The notes under the pieces are model-generated. The model worked only from the letters and a program-made list of their open reading frames with translations. It was not told where the DNA came from and made no database searches. From assembly GCF_050589625.1 (NCBI RefSeq), contig NZ_JBNGOP010000019.1, forward strand, positions 35,135 to 99,134: a DNA stretch of 64,000 bases, in the 5' to 3' direction. This document shows positions 28,291 to 37,343 of the stretch, one piece after another. The stretch is from Pelagihabitans sp947500445. Its GTDB lineage: Bacteria > Bacteroidota > Bacteroidia > Flavobacteriales > Flavobacteriaceae. Position 1 is the first letter of the stretch. The number at the start of each line of letters is the position of its first letter. The translations under genes were made by a program, and so were the position numbers.

Positions 28291-29036
28291 CCGATGCTCT
28301 TGGGGTATATGGCCTCCATGGCCTTGTCGAGCCCCTTTAGGTTGTCGGAGCACAGGAAAAAGATGTCCGCCACGCCCCTTTGGCGCAACCCTGCGAGTAT
28401 GGCCATCCATTCCGATGTCTTCTCGGTCTGGACGATGTCAAGTTAGAGGATGTCCTGCTGGCCGGAAAGGTCAACGCCCAAGGTCACCATACAGGCCTTG
28501 GAGACCACCTTGCCCTCACGGCGTATCTTGTAACGTACGGCATCCATCCATACAATGGTGTATACATCCTCCAAGGGCCGTTGCCGCCATTGGGCTATCT
28601 CCGAGAGCAATGAATTGGTAATGACCGATACTTGCGAGGTAGAGTATTCCACACTATAGGTCCGCTCCACAAAATCAACAATGTCGGCATTGCCCATTCC
28701 CTTTGCGTATAGCGGCAAAATACAGTCTTGGAGCTCTTTGGCCATGGTTCCGTGCTTGGGCGCGGTAACAGGCTCGAAACTGCCCTGGCGGTCACGGGGC
28801 ACGTTGATGCGCTGCTTGCCCATAGCCGTTTTCAAGGTCTTTTGGGAATGGCCGTTACGGACATTGCCCGTAGGCGATACAGCTCCTTTTTCATGGCCAA
28901 GGTGTGCCGTCATCTCTGCTCGGGGCAGGGACTCCACACCATGTTTGAAGAGCTTTTCTCGAACCTCCTCCAATTGGGCCTTGTCGGAAAGCTTTCCGAC
29001 AAGGCCATTCAATAAATTCTCAATTTCTGGATTCAT
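28283..29036 (-). pseudogene. IS256-family (mutator-type) transposase, N-terminal half with premature stop
   Basis: From the ATG at 29036 the frame encodes GLVGKLSDKAQLEEVREKLF, RAEMTAHLGHEKG, NVPRDRQGSFEPVTAPKHGT and VWMDAVRYKIRREGKVVSKA with the first catalytic Asp, then stops at 28443 (TAA) within LGVDLSGQQDIL. The same frame continues beyond the stop with EKTSEWMAILAGLRQRGVAD and IFFLCSDNLKGLDKAMEAIY, including the second catalytic Asp region, until about 28283. The rest, with the catalytic Glu, is missing. Confidence 0.85.
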
Positions 29037-29267
29037 AGGTATACTGATTTTTATGTTAAAGGTATACCTATGTTTTCGTTACCATTTTCCAAACCAAATT
29101 AAGGGTAGAAACACAAAATATTGTACAGTTCCAAAACGGGATCCAAATTTGAAACCACTTTTTTTCAGTTATTTTGAAGACTGATTAGTTCCTGTATCGA
29201 CTATTCCGGAAGGGAACGATTGGTATTCGACAGTACTCCCCCGGAAACAATGTAAGATCGGACGCGG

Positions 29268-30305
29268 CTATTCCCGTTGATGCAGGGCTTCGGTCATCAA
29301 TAAAGGCTCTATGACCCCGTCCGCATAGGTTTTTGGGTCCATTTTTGGCCTAAGATACGTATGGTCCTTGTCCGGATCGGAAACCCAGCGGTTGGTGCCG
29401 TCCTCCATGACCATATTGGAGCCTTCGGTCACCACATCAAAATAATCTTGGGTGCCCGTCACCGCAACCTGTACCGTAATGATGTCCCATATCGACCATG
29501 GTGCAATTTCTTCTGCCGATGATAAACCGGTCCACTCTGGAGGGTTTTTAAAAAAATAGCCATACCCTGCCTTTAAAATATGGTCATCGTGCCATTCGTT
29601 TATCCTGGTACCGGTGCCGTAACCAAATTTGGCCTCCCCTATTTTACCGCCATTAAAGATCATGGGCCGGGTGCAGTTTTCCACAACATATTGGGTAACG
29701 CCCGGACCGCCATGTTTAAAGTTGGCCTCATTTCTTGTCGGGTCCAGATAATTGCCGCCCATAATATAAAAACGGGCCACTTTTTGGGAAACAAGGTTCA
29801 TACCGTTCAAATTGGAATAATCGTCCGGTGCCGATTGCAACAGCGCATAAATGTTGTTCAGGCGACCTGTAACGACAACGGTAATACTCGTATCTTTTGC
29901 AGTTGCCAACAGTTTTCGATAGAGCGGGGTAGTTTTCATGGCCGTAGCATGGGAAACCTTGCTTTCGTATTCTTTTCCAAGAAACCAAGTATATTCTTCT
30001 TTGGCAAAAGGGGTCCCTTCATGCGCGCCGATAGGAATGTCCGGTCGTCCAAAATAGGTATTTACCGCATCGATACCGGCAACATGATGCTCCATGGACC
30101 ATGAGGACATTACCGCTGCTATCGTACAAAGGTTTTGATCGGCGTAGGTGTGCAGGGCATATAATGCGCCCAGATCATCGATGTCCCCACCCATATCGGT
30201 ATCAAAAATAATTTGGGGCAGGTTTTCCGTTTTGGACTGTGCGAAGCAAGATGCGCCGAGCAGTGAAAGGAGACAACAAAAAAGGATCACTTTGCTTTTC
30301 AACAT
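29268..30305 (-). CDS. Secreted inosine-uridine nucleoside hydrolase-like protein
   Basis: 345 residues with an N-terminal signal (ILFCCLLSLLGASCFAQ). The family calcium/ribose-binding motif is at 35-44 as DTDMGGDIDD, a variant of the usual DTDxGxDDD, and the central stretch VVVTGRLNNIYALLQSAPDD followed by KVARFYIMGG fits the nucleoside hydrolase fold. Secreted members of this family are common in Bacteroidota glycan loci, and their substrates there are often unproven; it may hydrolyse another N- or O-glycoside instead of nucleosides. It is divergent from the LacI-type regulator gene (153-base gap). Confidence 0.8.
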   Translation of the reverse strand: MLKSKVILFCCLLSLLGASCFAQSKTENLPQIIFDTDMGGDIDDLGALYALHTYADQNLCTIAAVMSSWSMEHHVAGIDAVNTYFGRPDIPIGAHEGTPFAKEEYTWFLGKEYESKVSHATAMKTTPLYRKLLATAKDTSITVVVTGRLNNIYALLQSAPDDYSNLNGMNLVSQKVARFYIMGGNYLDPTRNEANFKHGGPGVTQYVVENCTRPMIFNGGKIGEAKFGYGTGTRINEWHDDHILKAGYGYFFKNPPEWTGLSSAEEIAPWSIWDIITVQVAVTGTQDYFDVVTEGSNMVMEDGTNRWVSDPDKDHTYLRPKMDPKTYADGVIEPLLMTEALHQRE

Positions 30306-30408
30306 ATTCTTATAGGTTTAAAGACGATGCGGATTCTCTCGAATCAGCGACTTTAAAAATACACAAAACACAGGAAAACAGGTGCTATTTCAATCTTCAT
30401 TCGGCGTT

Positions 30409-30441
30409 TTTGCATATTTTCCGGCATTTCATTTATATTTG
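30409..30441 (+). promoter_or_regulatory. Bacteroidota-type promoter of the LacI-type regulator gene
   Basis: TTTG at 30409-30412 and TATATTTG at 30434-30441 match the -33 (TTTG) and -7 (TAnnTTTG) consensus with a 21-base spacer. The ATG at 30458 follows 16 bases later, giving a very short leader. Confidence 0.65.
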
Positions 30442-30457
30442 TTAAACTCGCCAAACC

Positions 30458-31492
30458 ATGAAGAAAAAGCAAGTTTCCCTTAAAGACATCGCCAAAGAAG
30501 TTGGCGTTTCCATAGCCACAGTGTCCTACGTGCTTTCGAAAGGGAAGGACAGCAGGGTCAGTGAAGGGATGTCCCAAAAAATTCGAGAAGTAGCCAAACG
30601 GCTCAATTATCAACCGAACAGTATCGCCCAAAGCCTTAAAAGTGGTACCACCAATACCATAGGGTTGGTATTGGCGGACATTGCCAACCCGTTTTTTGCC
30701 AACCTTGCAAGGGTAATCGAGGACGAGGCGGCAAAATTTAATTATACCGTGATATTTGGTAGTTCCGATGAAAAGGCGGCCAAATCCAAACAGCTGATCG
30801 ATTTTCTGTCGAGCCGTCAGGTCGATGGTTTTATTATCGCCCCTTCCGAAGGCTCTGAAGAACAAATAAAAACGCTACAGGAGCAACAGATTCCAGTGGT
30901 GTTGATCGACCGTTTTTTTCCAAAAATACCGACGGATTTCGTTATTATCGATAATTACGACTCTTCTTATAACATCGTAAAACAATTGGTGCGGTGCGGG
31001 CACCGCCGCGTGGGAATGTTGGCCTACGTCAATCGCCTTTTTCACATGCAAGAGCGTATTCGCGGATACCGAACGGCCTTGGAAGACTATGGTTTGGAGC
31101 CCGATCCCGAATGTTTGGGAGAAATCTCCCATGAAGAGGTGAAAGAGCAGACCGAGGCAGCAATTGATAAAATGCTAGCTTCCGATAACCCGATCGATTC
31201 TATTTTCTTTTCGACCAATACCTTGGCCATTTACGGGCTGAAGCATTTGGATAGCCTAAACATTAAAGTTCCCGAAGATATTGCAGTGGTCAGTTTTGAT
31301 GAAGGGGAAGCCTTCGATTTTTATTACTGTCCCTTGACACATGTTAGGCAGCCATTGGAGGAAATGGGCAAAGAAGCGGTACGATCATTATCCAATCGGA
31401 TCAAAAATCCCGATACTCCACAACAAACGATCTGTTTACCGGCCAAGCTCATCGTTAGGGAATCCTCCGGCGCGGTCCCTAAAGACGCATAG
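30458..31492 (+). CDS. LacI-family transcriptional regulator
   Basis: 344 residues. The N-terminal helix-turn-helix with hinge is clear (SLKDIAKEVGVSIATVSYVL at about 5-24; LNYQPNSIAQSLKSGTTNTI at about 48-67), followed by the periplasmic-binding-protein-like effector domain (IGLVLADIANPFFANLARVI, VDGFIIAPSEG, DSIFFSTNTLAIYGL, VAVVSFDEGEAFDFY-type). It lies upstream of fucI and the sugar kinase genes. LacI-type proteins bind palindromes with a central CG; four such sites (6475, 27364, 31532, 41105) lie before glycan-catabolic genes in this window. Effector unknown; an intermediate of fucose or uronate catabolism is plausible. Confidence 0.95.
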   Translation: MKKKQVSLKDIAKEVGVSIATVSYVLSKGKDSRVSEGMSQKIREVAKRLNYQPNSIAQSLKSGTTNTIGLVLADIANPFFANLARVIEDEAAKFNYTVIFGSSDEKAAKSKQLIDFLSSRQVDGFIIAPSEGSEEQIKTLQEQQIPVVLIDRFFPKIPTDFVIIDNYDSSYNIVKQLVRCGHRRVGMLAYVNRLFHMQERIRGYRTALEDYGLEPDPECLGEISHEEVKEQTEAAIDKMLASDNPIDSIFFSTNTLAIYGLKHLDSLNIKVPEDIAVVSFDEGEAFDFYYCPLTHVRQPLEEMGKEAVRSLSNRIKNPDTPQQTICLPAKLIVRESSGAVPKDA

Positions 31493-31531
31493 TGCATTAC
31501 CGCCCGGTTTTTAAAGAGATTATTTTTTAGT

Positions 31532-31554
31532 TTAAACGATTAAGCATATCTTTG
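31532..31554 (+). promoter_or_regulatory. Operator TTAAACGATTAA and overlapping promoter for the fucose operon
   Basis: The operator core is 31532-31543 and is followed after three bases by TATCTTTG (31547-31554), a good -7 element. The operator therefore lies between the -33 and -7 positions, where a bound repressor would block RNA polymerase. The -33 region (31521-31528, TATTTTTT) is only a weak TTTG match. The gene start of fucI is at 31661, leaving a leader of about 100 bases. Confidence 0.7.
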
Positions 31555-31660
31555 ATTTTAGGTTTTTTTCTTATGATGTGGGTAATTTCTGATGTTGGAA
31601 CGACCTGTGATTAGGTGAAGACAAATCATTTTTTGAATAAAGTAAACCAAGTTATAACTT

Positions 31661-33415
31661 ATGTATCCAAAAATTGGAATTCGCCCCATTATAGATGGCC
31701 GATTGGGCGGCGTACGAGAGTCATTGGAGGAAACTACAATGAAAATGGCGCAAAATGTGGCCAAGTTTTATGCTGAAAACTTGAAGTATCCCGACGGTAC
31801 CCCAGTGGTATGCGTTATTGCCGATAGTTGTATCGGAGGGGTCAAGGAAGCTGCCGATTGTGCTACAAAATTTAAGTCTGAAAATGTAGGGGTATCCCTT
31901 TCCGTAACGCCCTGTTGGTGCTATGGAACGGAGACGATGGATATGGATGCCGCCATACCCAAGGCAATTTGGGGCTTCAATGGTACCGAACGCCCCGGTG
32001 CAGTATATTTGGCCGCAACCTTGGCCGGCCATAACCAAAAAGGTTTGCCGTCTTTCGGGATATATGGTAGGGACGTTCAGGATTTGGGGGATGAAGCCAT
32101 TCCGGAAGATGTACGTGAAAAACTATTGGGCTTCGCAAAAGCGGGACTGGCCGTTTCCATAATGAAAGGCCGCTCATACTTGGCCATAGGAACAGTTTCC
32201 ATGGGAATCGCAGGTTCTGAAATTCAATCGGACTTTTTTCAGTCCTATTTGGGAATGCGGAACGAATATGTGGATTCTTCAGAAGTGTTGCGAAGGATAG
32301 AACACCGGATTTACGATGCCGATGAATATGAAAAAGCATTGCAATGGACCAAGGAACATTGTAAAGAAGGCGCCGACTTTAATGAGGAAGAGAAACAGCG
32401 ATCACGCCAACAGAAAGATGAGGACTGGGAGTTTGTAGTGAAAATGACCTTGGTGATCAAGGACCTGATGGATGGCAACCCTAAACTTGCGGATATTGGA
32501 TACGGTGAAGAAGCCTTGGGGCATGATGCCTTGGTGTCCGGTTTTCAGGGACAGCGACAATGGACCGATTTCTTGCCGAACGGGGATTTTTCCGAAGCGA
32601 TACTCAATTCTTCTTTTGATTGGAACGGTATACGTAAACCCTATATGGTTGCTACGGAAAACGATTCGTTGAACGGAATTTCGATGTTGTTCAATTACCT
32701 GTTGACCAATATGGCACAAATTTTTGCAGATGTACGTACCTACTGGAGCCCTGATGCGGTGACTAGGGTTACCGGATGGTCTCCTAAGGGTCGTGCCAAG
32801 GAAGGGTTCATCCATTTGATCAACTCCGGTTCGGCCACTTTGGACGGTTCCGGACAACAACGTGCCGATGGGAAGCCCGTTATGAAACCATTTTGGGAAA
32901 TTTCGGAGCAAGAGAAAGAAGCCTGTTTGGACGCTACCACATGGTACCCAGCGGATTTAGGCTATTTCCGGGGTGGTGGCTATTCGTCCAACTTCCTTAC
33001 AAAAGGGGAAATGCCCTTGACCATGTGCCGCATCAATCTCGTAAAGGGATTGGGTCCGGTATTGCAAATTGCCGAAGGGTGGAGCATCGATTTGCCGGAA
33101 GAAGTCCACGACACCTTGGACGTCCGTACCAGTAGAACCTGGCCGACCACCTGGTTCGTGCCCAACCTCACTGGTGAAGGGGCGTTTACCGACGTATATA
33201 CCGTAATGAACAACTGGGGCGCCAACCACGGTGCCATCAGTTATGGACATATCGGAAAAGACCTGATTACCCTGGCCGCCATGTTGCGCATACCCGTTTG
33301 TATGCACAATGTTAGCGAAGAAAAAGTGTTTCGTCCCTCCGCATGGAACGCCTTTGGAATGGATAAGGAAGGTCAGGACTACCGCGCCTGCGAAACCTAT
33401 GGGTCGCTTTACTAA
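31661..33415 (+). CDS. fucI: L-fucose isomerase
   Basis: 584 residues, close to E. coli FucI (591), and similar along its whole length. It isomerises L-fucose to L-fuculose (and D-arabinose to D-ribulose) using Mn2+ in the cytoplasm. The metal ligands correspond to Glu333 (VATENDSLNG), Asp357 (FADVRTYWSPDA) and His523 (NWGANHGAIS). Other signatures are TPCWCYGTETMDMD and IWGFNGTERPGAVYLAA. It is the first gene of an operon with the FGGY kinase (18-base gap), a GHL6-type glycosidase and an L-fucose permease, preceded by a LacI-type operator at 31532. Confidence 0.97.
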   Translation: MYPKIGIRPIIDGRLGGVRESLEETTMKMAQNVAKFYAENLKYPDGTPVVCVIADSCIGGVKEAADCATKFKSENVGVSLSVTPCWCYGTETMDMDAAIPKAIWGFNGTERPGAVYLAATLAGHNQKGLPSFGIYGRDVQDLGDEAIPEDVREKLLGFAKAGLAVSIMKGRSYLAIGTVSMGIAGSEIQSDFFQSYLGMRNEYVDSSEVLRRIEHRIYDADEYEKALQWTKEHCKEGADFNEEEKQRSRQQKDEDWEFVVKMTLVIKDLMDGNPKLADIGYGEEALGHDALVSGFQGQRQWTDFLPNGDFSEAILNSSFDWNGIRKPYMVATENDSLNGISMLFNYLLTNMAQIFADVRTYWSPDAVTRVTGWSPKGRAKEGFIHLINSGSATLDGSGQQRADGKPVMKPFWEISEQEKEACLDATTWYPADLGYFRGGGYSSNFLTKGEMPLTMCRINLVKGLGPVLQIAEGWSIDLPEEVHDTLDVRTSRTWPTTWFVPNLTGEGAFTDVYTVMNNWGANHGAISYGHIGKDLITLAAMLRIPVCMHNVSEEKVFRPSAWNAFGMDKEGQDYRACETYGSLY

Positions 33416-33433
33416 TCAAAAAAAGAAGACGAC

Positions 33434-35104
33434 ATGTCGGATCATGACAACTACGTAATCGGGGTCGATTATGGTACCGCTTCCGTACGCTCCATTGTAG
33501 TGAACACGGCTAATGGTGAACAGCTGGCCGCCGCGGTGGCCACGTACGAGCGTTTTTCAAAAGGAATGTACTGTAACGCCGCCGAAAATCAGTTTCGGCA
33601 ACACCCATTGGACTATATCGAAGGTCTGGAGCGGTCGGTAACCGCGGCATTGTCCCAATGTGACGATACCGTTAAAAAAAACATTCGCGCGATTTCCGTG
33701 GATACTACCGGATCTACCCCAGTGGCGGTCGATGAAACCGGTACCCCTTTGGCGTTGACCCCGGGCTTTGAAGACAACCCGAACGCAATGTTCTTTCTTT
33801 GGAAGGACCATACCGGTATACGGGAGGCCGAAGAGATCAACGAACATGCGAAACGTCAAGAAACCGATTACCTCAAATATGTAGGGGGTATTTACTCTTC
33901 CGAATGGTTTTGGGCAAAACTGTTGCGCATGCTCCGGGAAGACGCACAAGTGGCAAAAGCCGCCCATTCCTGGGTAGAACATTGCGATTGGATCCCGTTT
34001 TTATTGACGGGGGGTACCGATGTGAAAAAAATTAAAAGAGGTGTTTGCGCCGCTGGTCACAAAGCATTGTGGGCCAAAGAATGGAACGGATTTCCACCGG
34101 ACGATTTCTTTACCGGAATAGATCCCTTGCTAAAGGGCTGGTCGGGCCGGTTGCCCCAAGATACATTTGCCGCTGATCGTCCCGCAGGGCGGTTGAGCGA
34201 AACGTGGGCAATGAAATTTGGGTTGAGCACCGATGTCCAAATAGGTATCGGTGCCATGGATGCCCATATGGGAGCCGTAGGAGGGCAAATTGAGCCCTAT
34301 TACATGAGCAAGGTGATGGGAACTTCTACCTGCGATATGTTGGCCCTGCCGACGGAAGAGGTCGGCTCGGTCCTGGTGGACGGTATCTGCGGACAGGTTA
34401 CCGGTTCCGTAATTCCGGGTATGATAGGAATGGAGGCGGGACAATCCGCTTTTGGCGATGTATATGCCTGGTTTCAGCAAGTATTGGCATGGCCGCTAAA
34501 AAACTATAGGGACAACCTGGGAGCTACCGATAAAGCGGAAACCTTGGCGGTACTGCAGCATATAGAAGATTCGCTATTAAAAGAACTCAACCGGTCCGCC
34601 GAGAAAATTGAACTCACCGAGGGGTTGGAACTGGCGTTGGATTGGCTGAACGGACGTAGAACGCCCGATGCCGATCAATCGGTAAAAGCCGCTATAACCG
34701 ACTTGAGCCTTGGTTCCGATGCACCCCATATTTTTAGGGCCTTGGCGGAAGCGACCTGTTTTGGGGCCAAGAAAATCGTGGAACGTTTTACGGACCGTGG
34801 TATTCCCATAAAGGGAATTATCGGTGTTGGCGGGGTGGCAAAAAAAGCCCCTTTCATCATGCAAATGATGTCCGATGTATTGGAGCTTCCGATACGCATA
34901 CACCGATCCGAACAGACCTGCGCCTATGGTGCCGCAATGTTCGCAGCTACCGTAGCCGGAATTTATCCCGATGTACAACAGGCGATGAAACAGATGGGGC
35001 AGGGTTTTGACGAAACCTACCGTCCCAATGAAGAACGGTCGGTCATTTACAAAAAACGCTATGCAAAGTACTTGGAATTGAGCAACTTTGTGGATTCGAA
35101 ATAG
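33434..35104 (+). CDS. FGGY-family sugar kinase, ribulokinase-like, probably phosphorylating L-fuculose
   Basis: 556 residues. The N-terminal FGGY domain opens with YVIGVDYGTASVRSIVVN, and IGIGAMDAHMGAVGG and the C-terminal GVGGVAKKAPFIMQMMSDVL and CAYGAAMFAA are the ATP-binding parts of the fold. Length and pattern resemble AraB-type ribulokinases more than the shorter E. coli FucK (about 480 residues). In this operon its substrate is most likely L-fuculose from FucI; D-ribulose from D-arabinose is an alternative. No fuculose-1-phosphate aldolase (FucA) gene is in the window, so the next step must be elsewhere. Confidence 0.85.
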   Translation: MSDHDNYVIGVDYGTASVRSIVVNTANGEQLAAAVATYERFSKGMYCNAAENQFRQHPLDYIEGLERSVTAALSQCDDTVKKNIRAISVDTTGSTPVAVDETGTPLALTPGFEDNPNAMFFLWKDHTGIREAEEINEHAKRQETDYLKYVGGIYSSEWFWAKLLRMLREDAQVAKAAHSWVEHCDWIPFLLTGGTDVKKIKRGVCAAGHKALWAKEWNGFPPDDFFTGIDPLLKGWSGRLPQDTFAADRPAGRLSETWAMKFGLSTDVQIGIGAMDAHMGAVGGQIEPYYMSKVMGTSTCDMLALPTEEVGSVLVDGICGQVTGSVIPGMIGMEAGQSAFGDVYAWFQQVLAWPLKNYRDNLGATDKAETLAVLQHIEDSLLKELNRSAEKIELTEGLELALDWLNGRRTPDADQSVKAAITDLSLGSDAPHIFRALAEATCFGAKKIVERFTDRGIPIKGIIGVGGVAKKAPFIMQMMSDVLELPIRIHRSEQTCAYGAAMFAATVAGIYPDVQQAMKQMGQGFDETYRPNEERSVIYKKRYAKYLELSNFVDSK

Positions 35105-35129
35105 ATAGATTTGCCTAACAATTGAAAAA

Positions 35130-37289
35130 ATGAACAAATCAGTGATACAGTCGATAGTTTTACCAGTACATGCCATCAAAACCGGGCTACTGCTTTTAAG
35201 TATTTTTCTTGTCGCCTCTTGCAAAACGACCGGAGAAGAACCCGAAAAGCAGATCAAGGACCTATCGCAAAATGCTTCCTTGGAGTTTGAAGAACCTACG
35301 CGGCAAATACACTTGGATTTTCACACCTCCCAGTATATCGATAGTATCGGATTTAAGTTCGACAAAAAACAGTTCCAAGAAGCACTCCAGGTAGGGAAGG
35401 TGAACGCCATCAATATTTTTGCAAAAGGGCATCATAGCTGGAGTTACTATCCGACCAAAATAGGAATGGTGCACCCAAAACTGGATTTTGATCTGTTGAA
35501 AGCGCAAATTGAAGCCTGTAGGGAAATTGACGTTGAAGTTTTCGCATACTTTACCGTAGGTTGGTCCGCAAACGACGTAAAAAAACATCCCGAATGGGCC
35601 GTTGTCGGAAAGGATGGTTCCAATGTTCATAGAGACCAATTGAAAGCATTGGGGCCCGACGATCCTTTCAGGGGATGGGAGTATCTGGAACCTTCCGGGG
35701 AATATGCCGAGTTGATCTATGCCCAGACGGAGGAACTGATCAAAAATTACGATTTGGACGGGATCTGGTACGACATTCACGAACCGGAAAAGATGAACTT
35801 CAATCCTTGGAGCCTTAACGATTACAAGCAGCGGGGTATCGATATCAACGACTCCTTAGCTATAAAAAAACGTACTTACGAGAAGTATAATACGTTTTTT
35901 GAAAAAACGGGCGAGATCATTAAAAAATACAAACCGGAAGCGACCATTTACTATAACGGTACTACCCGAACCTATAACACCGAGAACATTAAGTTGTTCA
36001 AACACGGTTTCTTTGTACACAATACCAAACACGACTTGGAAGACCTGCCTACCGCTTGGGGCGGATATGATATTTTTCCATGGCGGTCCAAGTATTTTGC
36101 CAATACCGGAAAGGATATTGTTGCCATGAGCGGTAAGTTTCATAAAGCTTGGGGTGAATTTGGAGGATTCAAACATAAGGATGCCCTTTTGTATGAAGCG
36201 GCGTCCATGGTCGCTTTTGGCGCGTCGTGCAATATGGGCGACCAATTGCATCCTTCGGGAGAAATGGACATGGGTACCTATGAAAACATCGGTTACGCTT
36301 TTGACTATGTGGAAAAAATAGAGGATTATGGTGTCGGGGCCGACCATGTTGCCAAAACGGGGCTATATATAGGGGAAGACCTGACCGCCATTGAGGGGGC
36401 GGTCGCCATGCTATTGGAGAACCAGGTGAACTTTAATGTCGCCAATACCATGCAGGATTGGTCGAACTTGGAAGTTTTGGTCATCACCAGCGGAGGGGTC
36501 CTTGATCGGGACGTTTCCAAGGTAAAGGAGTTTGCGGCAAAAGGCGGAAAGATCATCGGATTGGGAGAAGGGATCTTAAAGAATAACGAACCGATCGTGG
36601 ATATTGGTGCGGAATATGTTGGACCAGCCGATTACGATATCGATTATACCGTAGTGGAAGCGTCCATTGGAAAGGGATTGGTGTCCTCACCATTTTTAAA
36701 CTACACCGCGGCGTTACGGGTAAAACCAAAGGAGGGGGCGTCCGTGTTGGCGAGCATACGCGAACCCTTTTTCTCAAGAACGGTTACGCATTATAGTTCC
36801 CATAACAACACACCCAACCGTTTGGATACCGCCGAACACCCCGCCGTAATCCGAAACGGAAACATTATATTTATAGCGCACGATATTGATCGTCAATACA
36901 GTAGGGAAGGTGCCCGGACCCACAGAGATCTCTTTTATAACAGTTTACAGCTCCTACGAACGCAACCTATGGTAACGACCGAAATGCCGAGTATGGGCCG
37001 ATTGAACCTGTTGCACCAGCCGGAACAAAAACGGTATGTGGCACATTTACTTTACGCCTCACCTATTCAAAGGGGTTCGGTAAGGGTAGTGGAAGATTTG
37101 GTGCCGCTTTACGATACCCACGTAACCTTGGACCTTCCAGAATCGATAACGGAGGCCTATTTGGTGCCCTCCGGTGAGGTATTGTCCATAGGAGAAGTTG
37201 AAGACGGTCGAATATTGGTGACCGTTCCAAAATTTGAATGCCATACCGCGATCGTACTCGAATATGGTGAAGCCGATGCGGTAGAATAA
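35130..37289 (+). CDS. GHL6/GH151-like family glycosidase lipoprotein (candidate alpha-L-fucosidase), first copy
   Basis: 719 residues. A lipoprotein signal ends at Cys31 (LLLSIFLVASC). From about residue 57 a TIM-barrel-like domain begins (QIHLDFHTSQYIDSIGFKFD, NIFAKGHHSWSYYPTKIGMV, YDLDGIWYDIHEPEKMN, YYNGTTRTYN), then a beta-galactosidase-trimerisation-like alpha/beta domain (about 395-520) and a C-terminal beta domain. This matches the hypothetical glycosyl hydrolase 6 (GHL6) layout, related to GH42 and to GH151, a family that contains alpha-L-fucosidases. The fucI-kinase-permease operon supports fucosidase activity, but the assignment to GH151 is recalled, not computed. It has a paralogue at 39014-41089. 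Confidence 0.75.
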   Translation: MNKSVIQSIVLPVHAIKTGLLLLSIFLVASCKTTGEEPEKQIKDLSQNASLEFEEPTRQIHLDFHTSQYIDSIGFKFDKKQFQEALQVGKVNAINIFAKGHHSWSYYPTKIGMVHPKLDFDLLKAQIEACREIDVEVFAYFTVGWSANDVKKHPEWAVVGKDGSNVHRDQLKALGPDDPFRGWEYLEPSGEYAELIYAQTEELIKNYDLDGIWYDIHEPEKMNFNPWSLNDYKQRGIDINDSLAIKKRTYEKYNTFFEKTGEIIKKYKPEATIYYNGTTRTYNTENIKLFKHGFFVHNTKHDLEDLPTAWGGYDIFPWRSKYFANTGKDIVAMSGKFHKAWGEFGGFKHKDALLYEAASMVAFGASCNMGDQLHPSGEMDMGTYENIGYAFDYVEKIEDYGVGADHVAKTGLYIGEDLTAIEGAVAMLLENQVNFNVANTMQDWSNLEVLVITSGGVLDRDVSKVKEFAAKGGKIIGLGEGILKNNEPIVDIGAEYVGPADYDIDYTVVEASIGKGLVSSPFLNYTAALRVKPKEGASVLASIREPFFSRTVTHYSSHNNTPNRLDTAEHPAVIRNGNIIFIAHDIDRQYSREGARTHRDLFYNSLQLLRTQPMVTTEMPSMGRLNLLHQPEQKRYVAHLLYASPIQRGSVRVVEDLVPLYDTHVTLDLPESITEAYLVPSGEVLSIGEVEDGRILVTVPKFECHTAIVLEYGEADAVE

Positions 37290-37343
37290 CGTAATAACTT
37301 ACTTTGCCAATACCTAACGATATCGTTTACTAAACAAGCTATT

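Noticed and set aside
34577..35257. Open frame of 226 codons on the minus strand over the kinase 3' end
   Set aside because: Overlaps two well-supported plus-strand genes, and its translation is Phe/His/Cys-rich without domain features.
37316..37327. Perfect palindrome AACGATATCGTT directly before fucP
   Set aside because: It is palindromic but unlike the TTAAWCGWTTAA family, is not near a visible promoter, and may be chance within a 54-base gap inside an operon.
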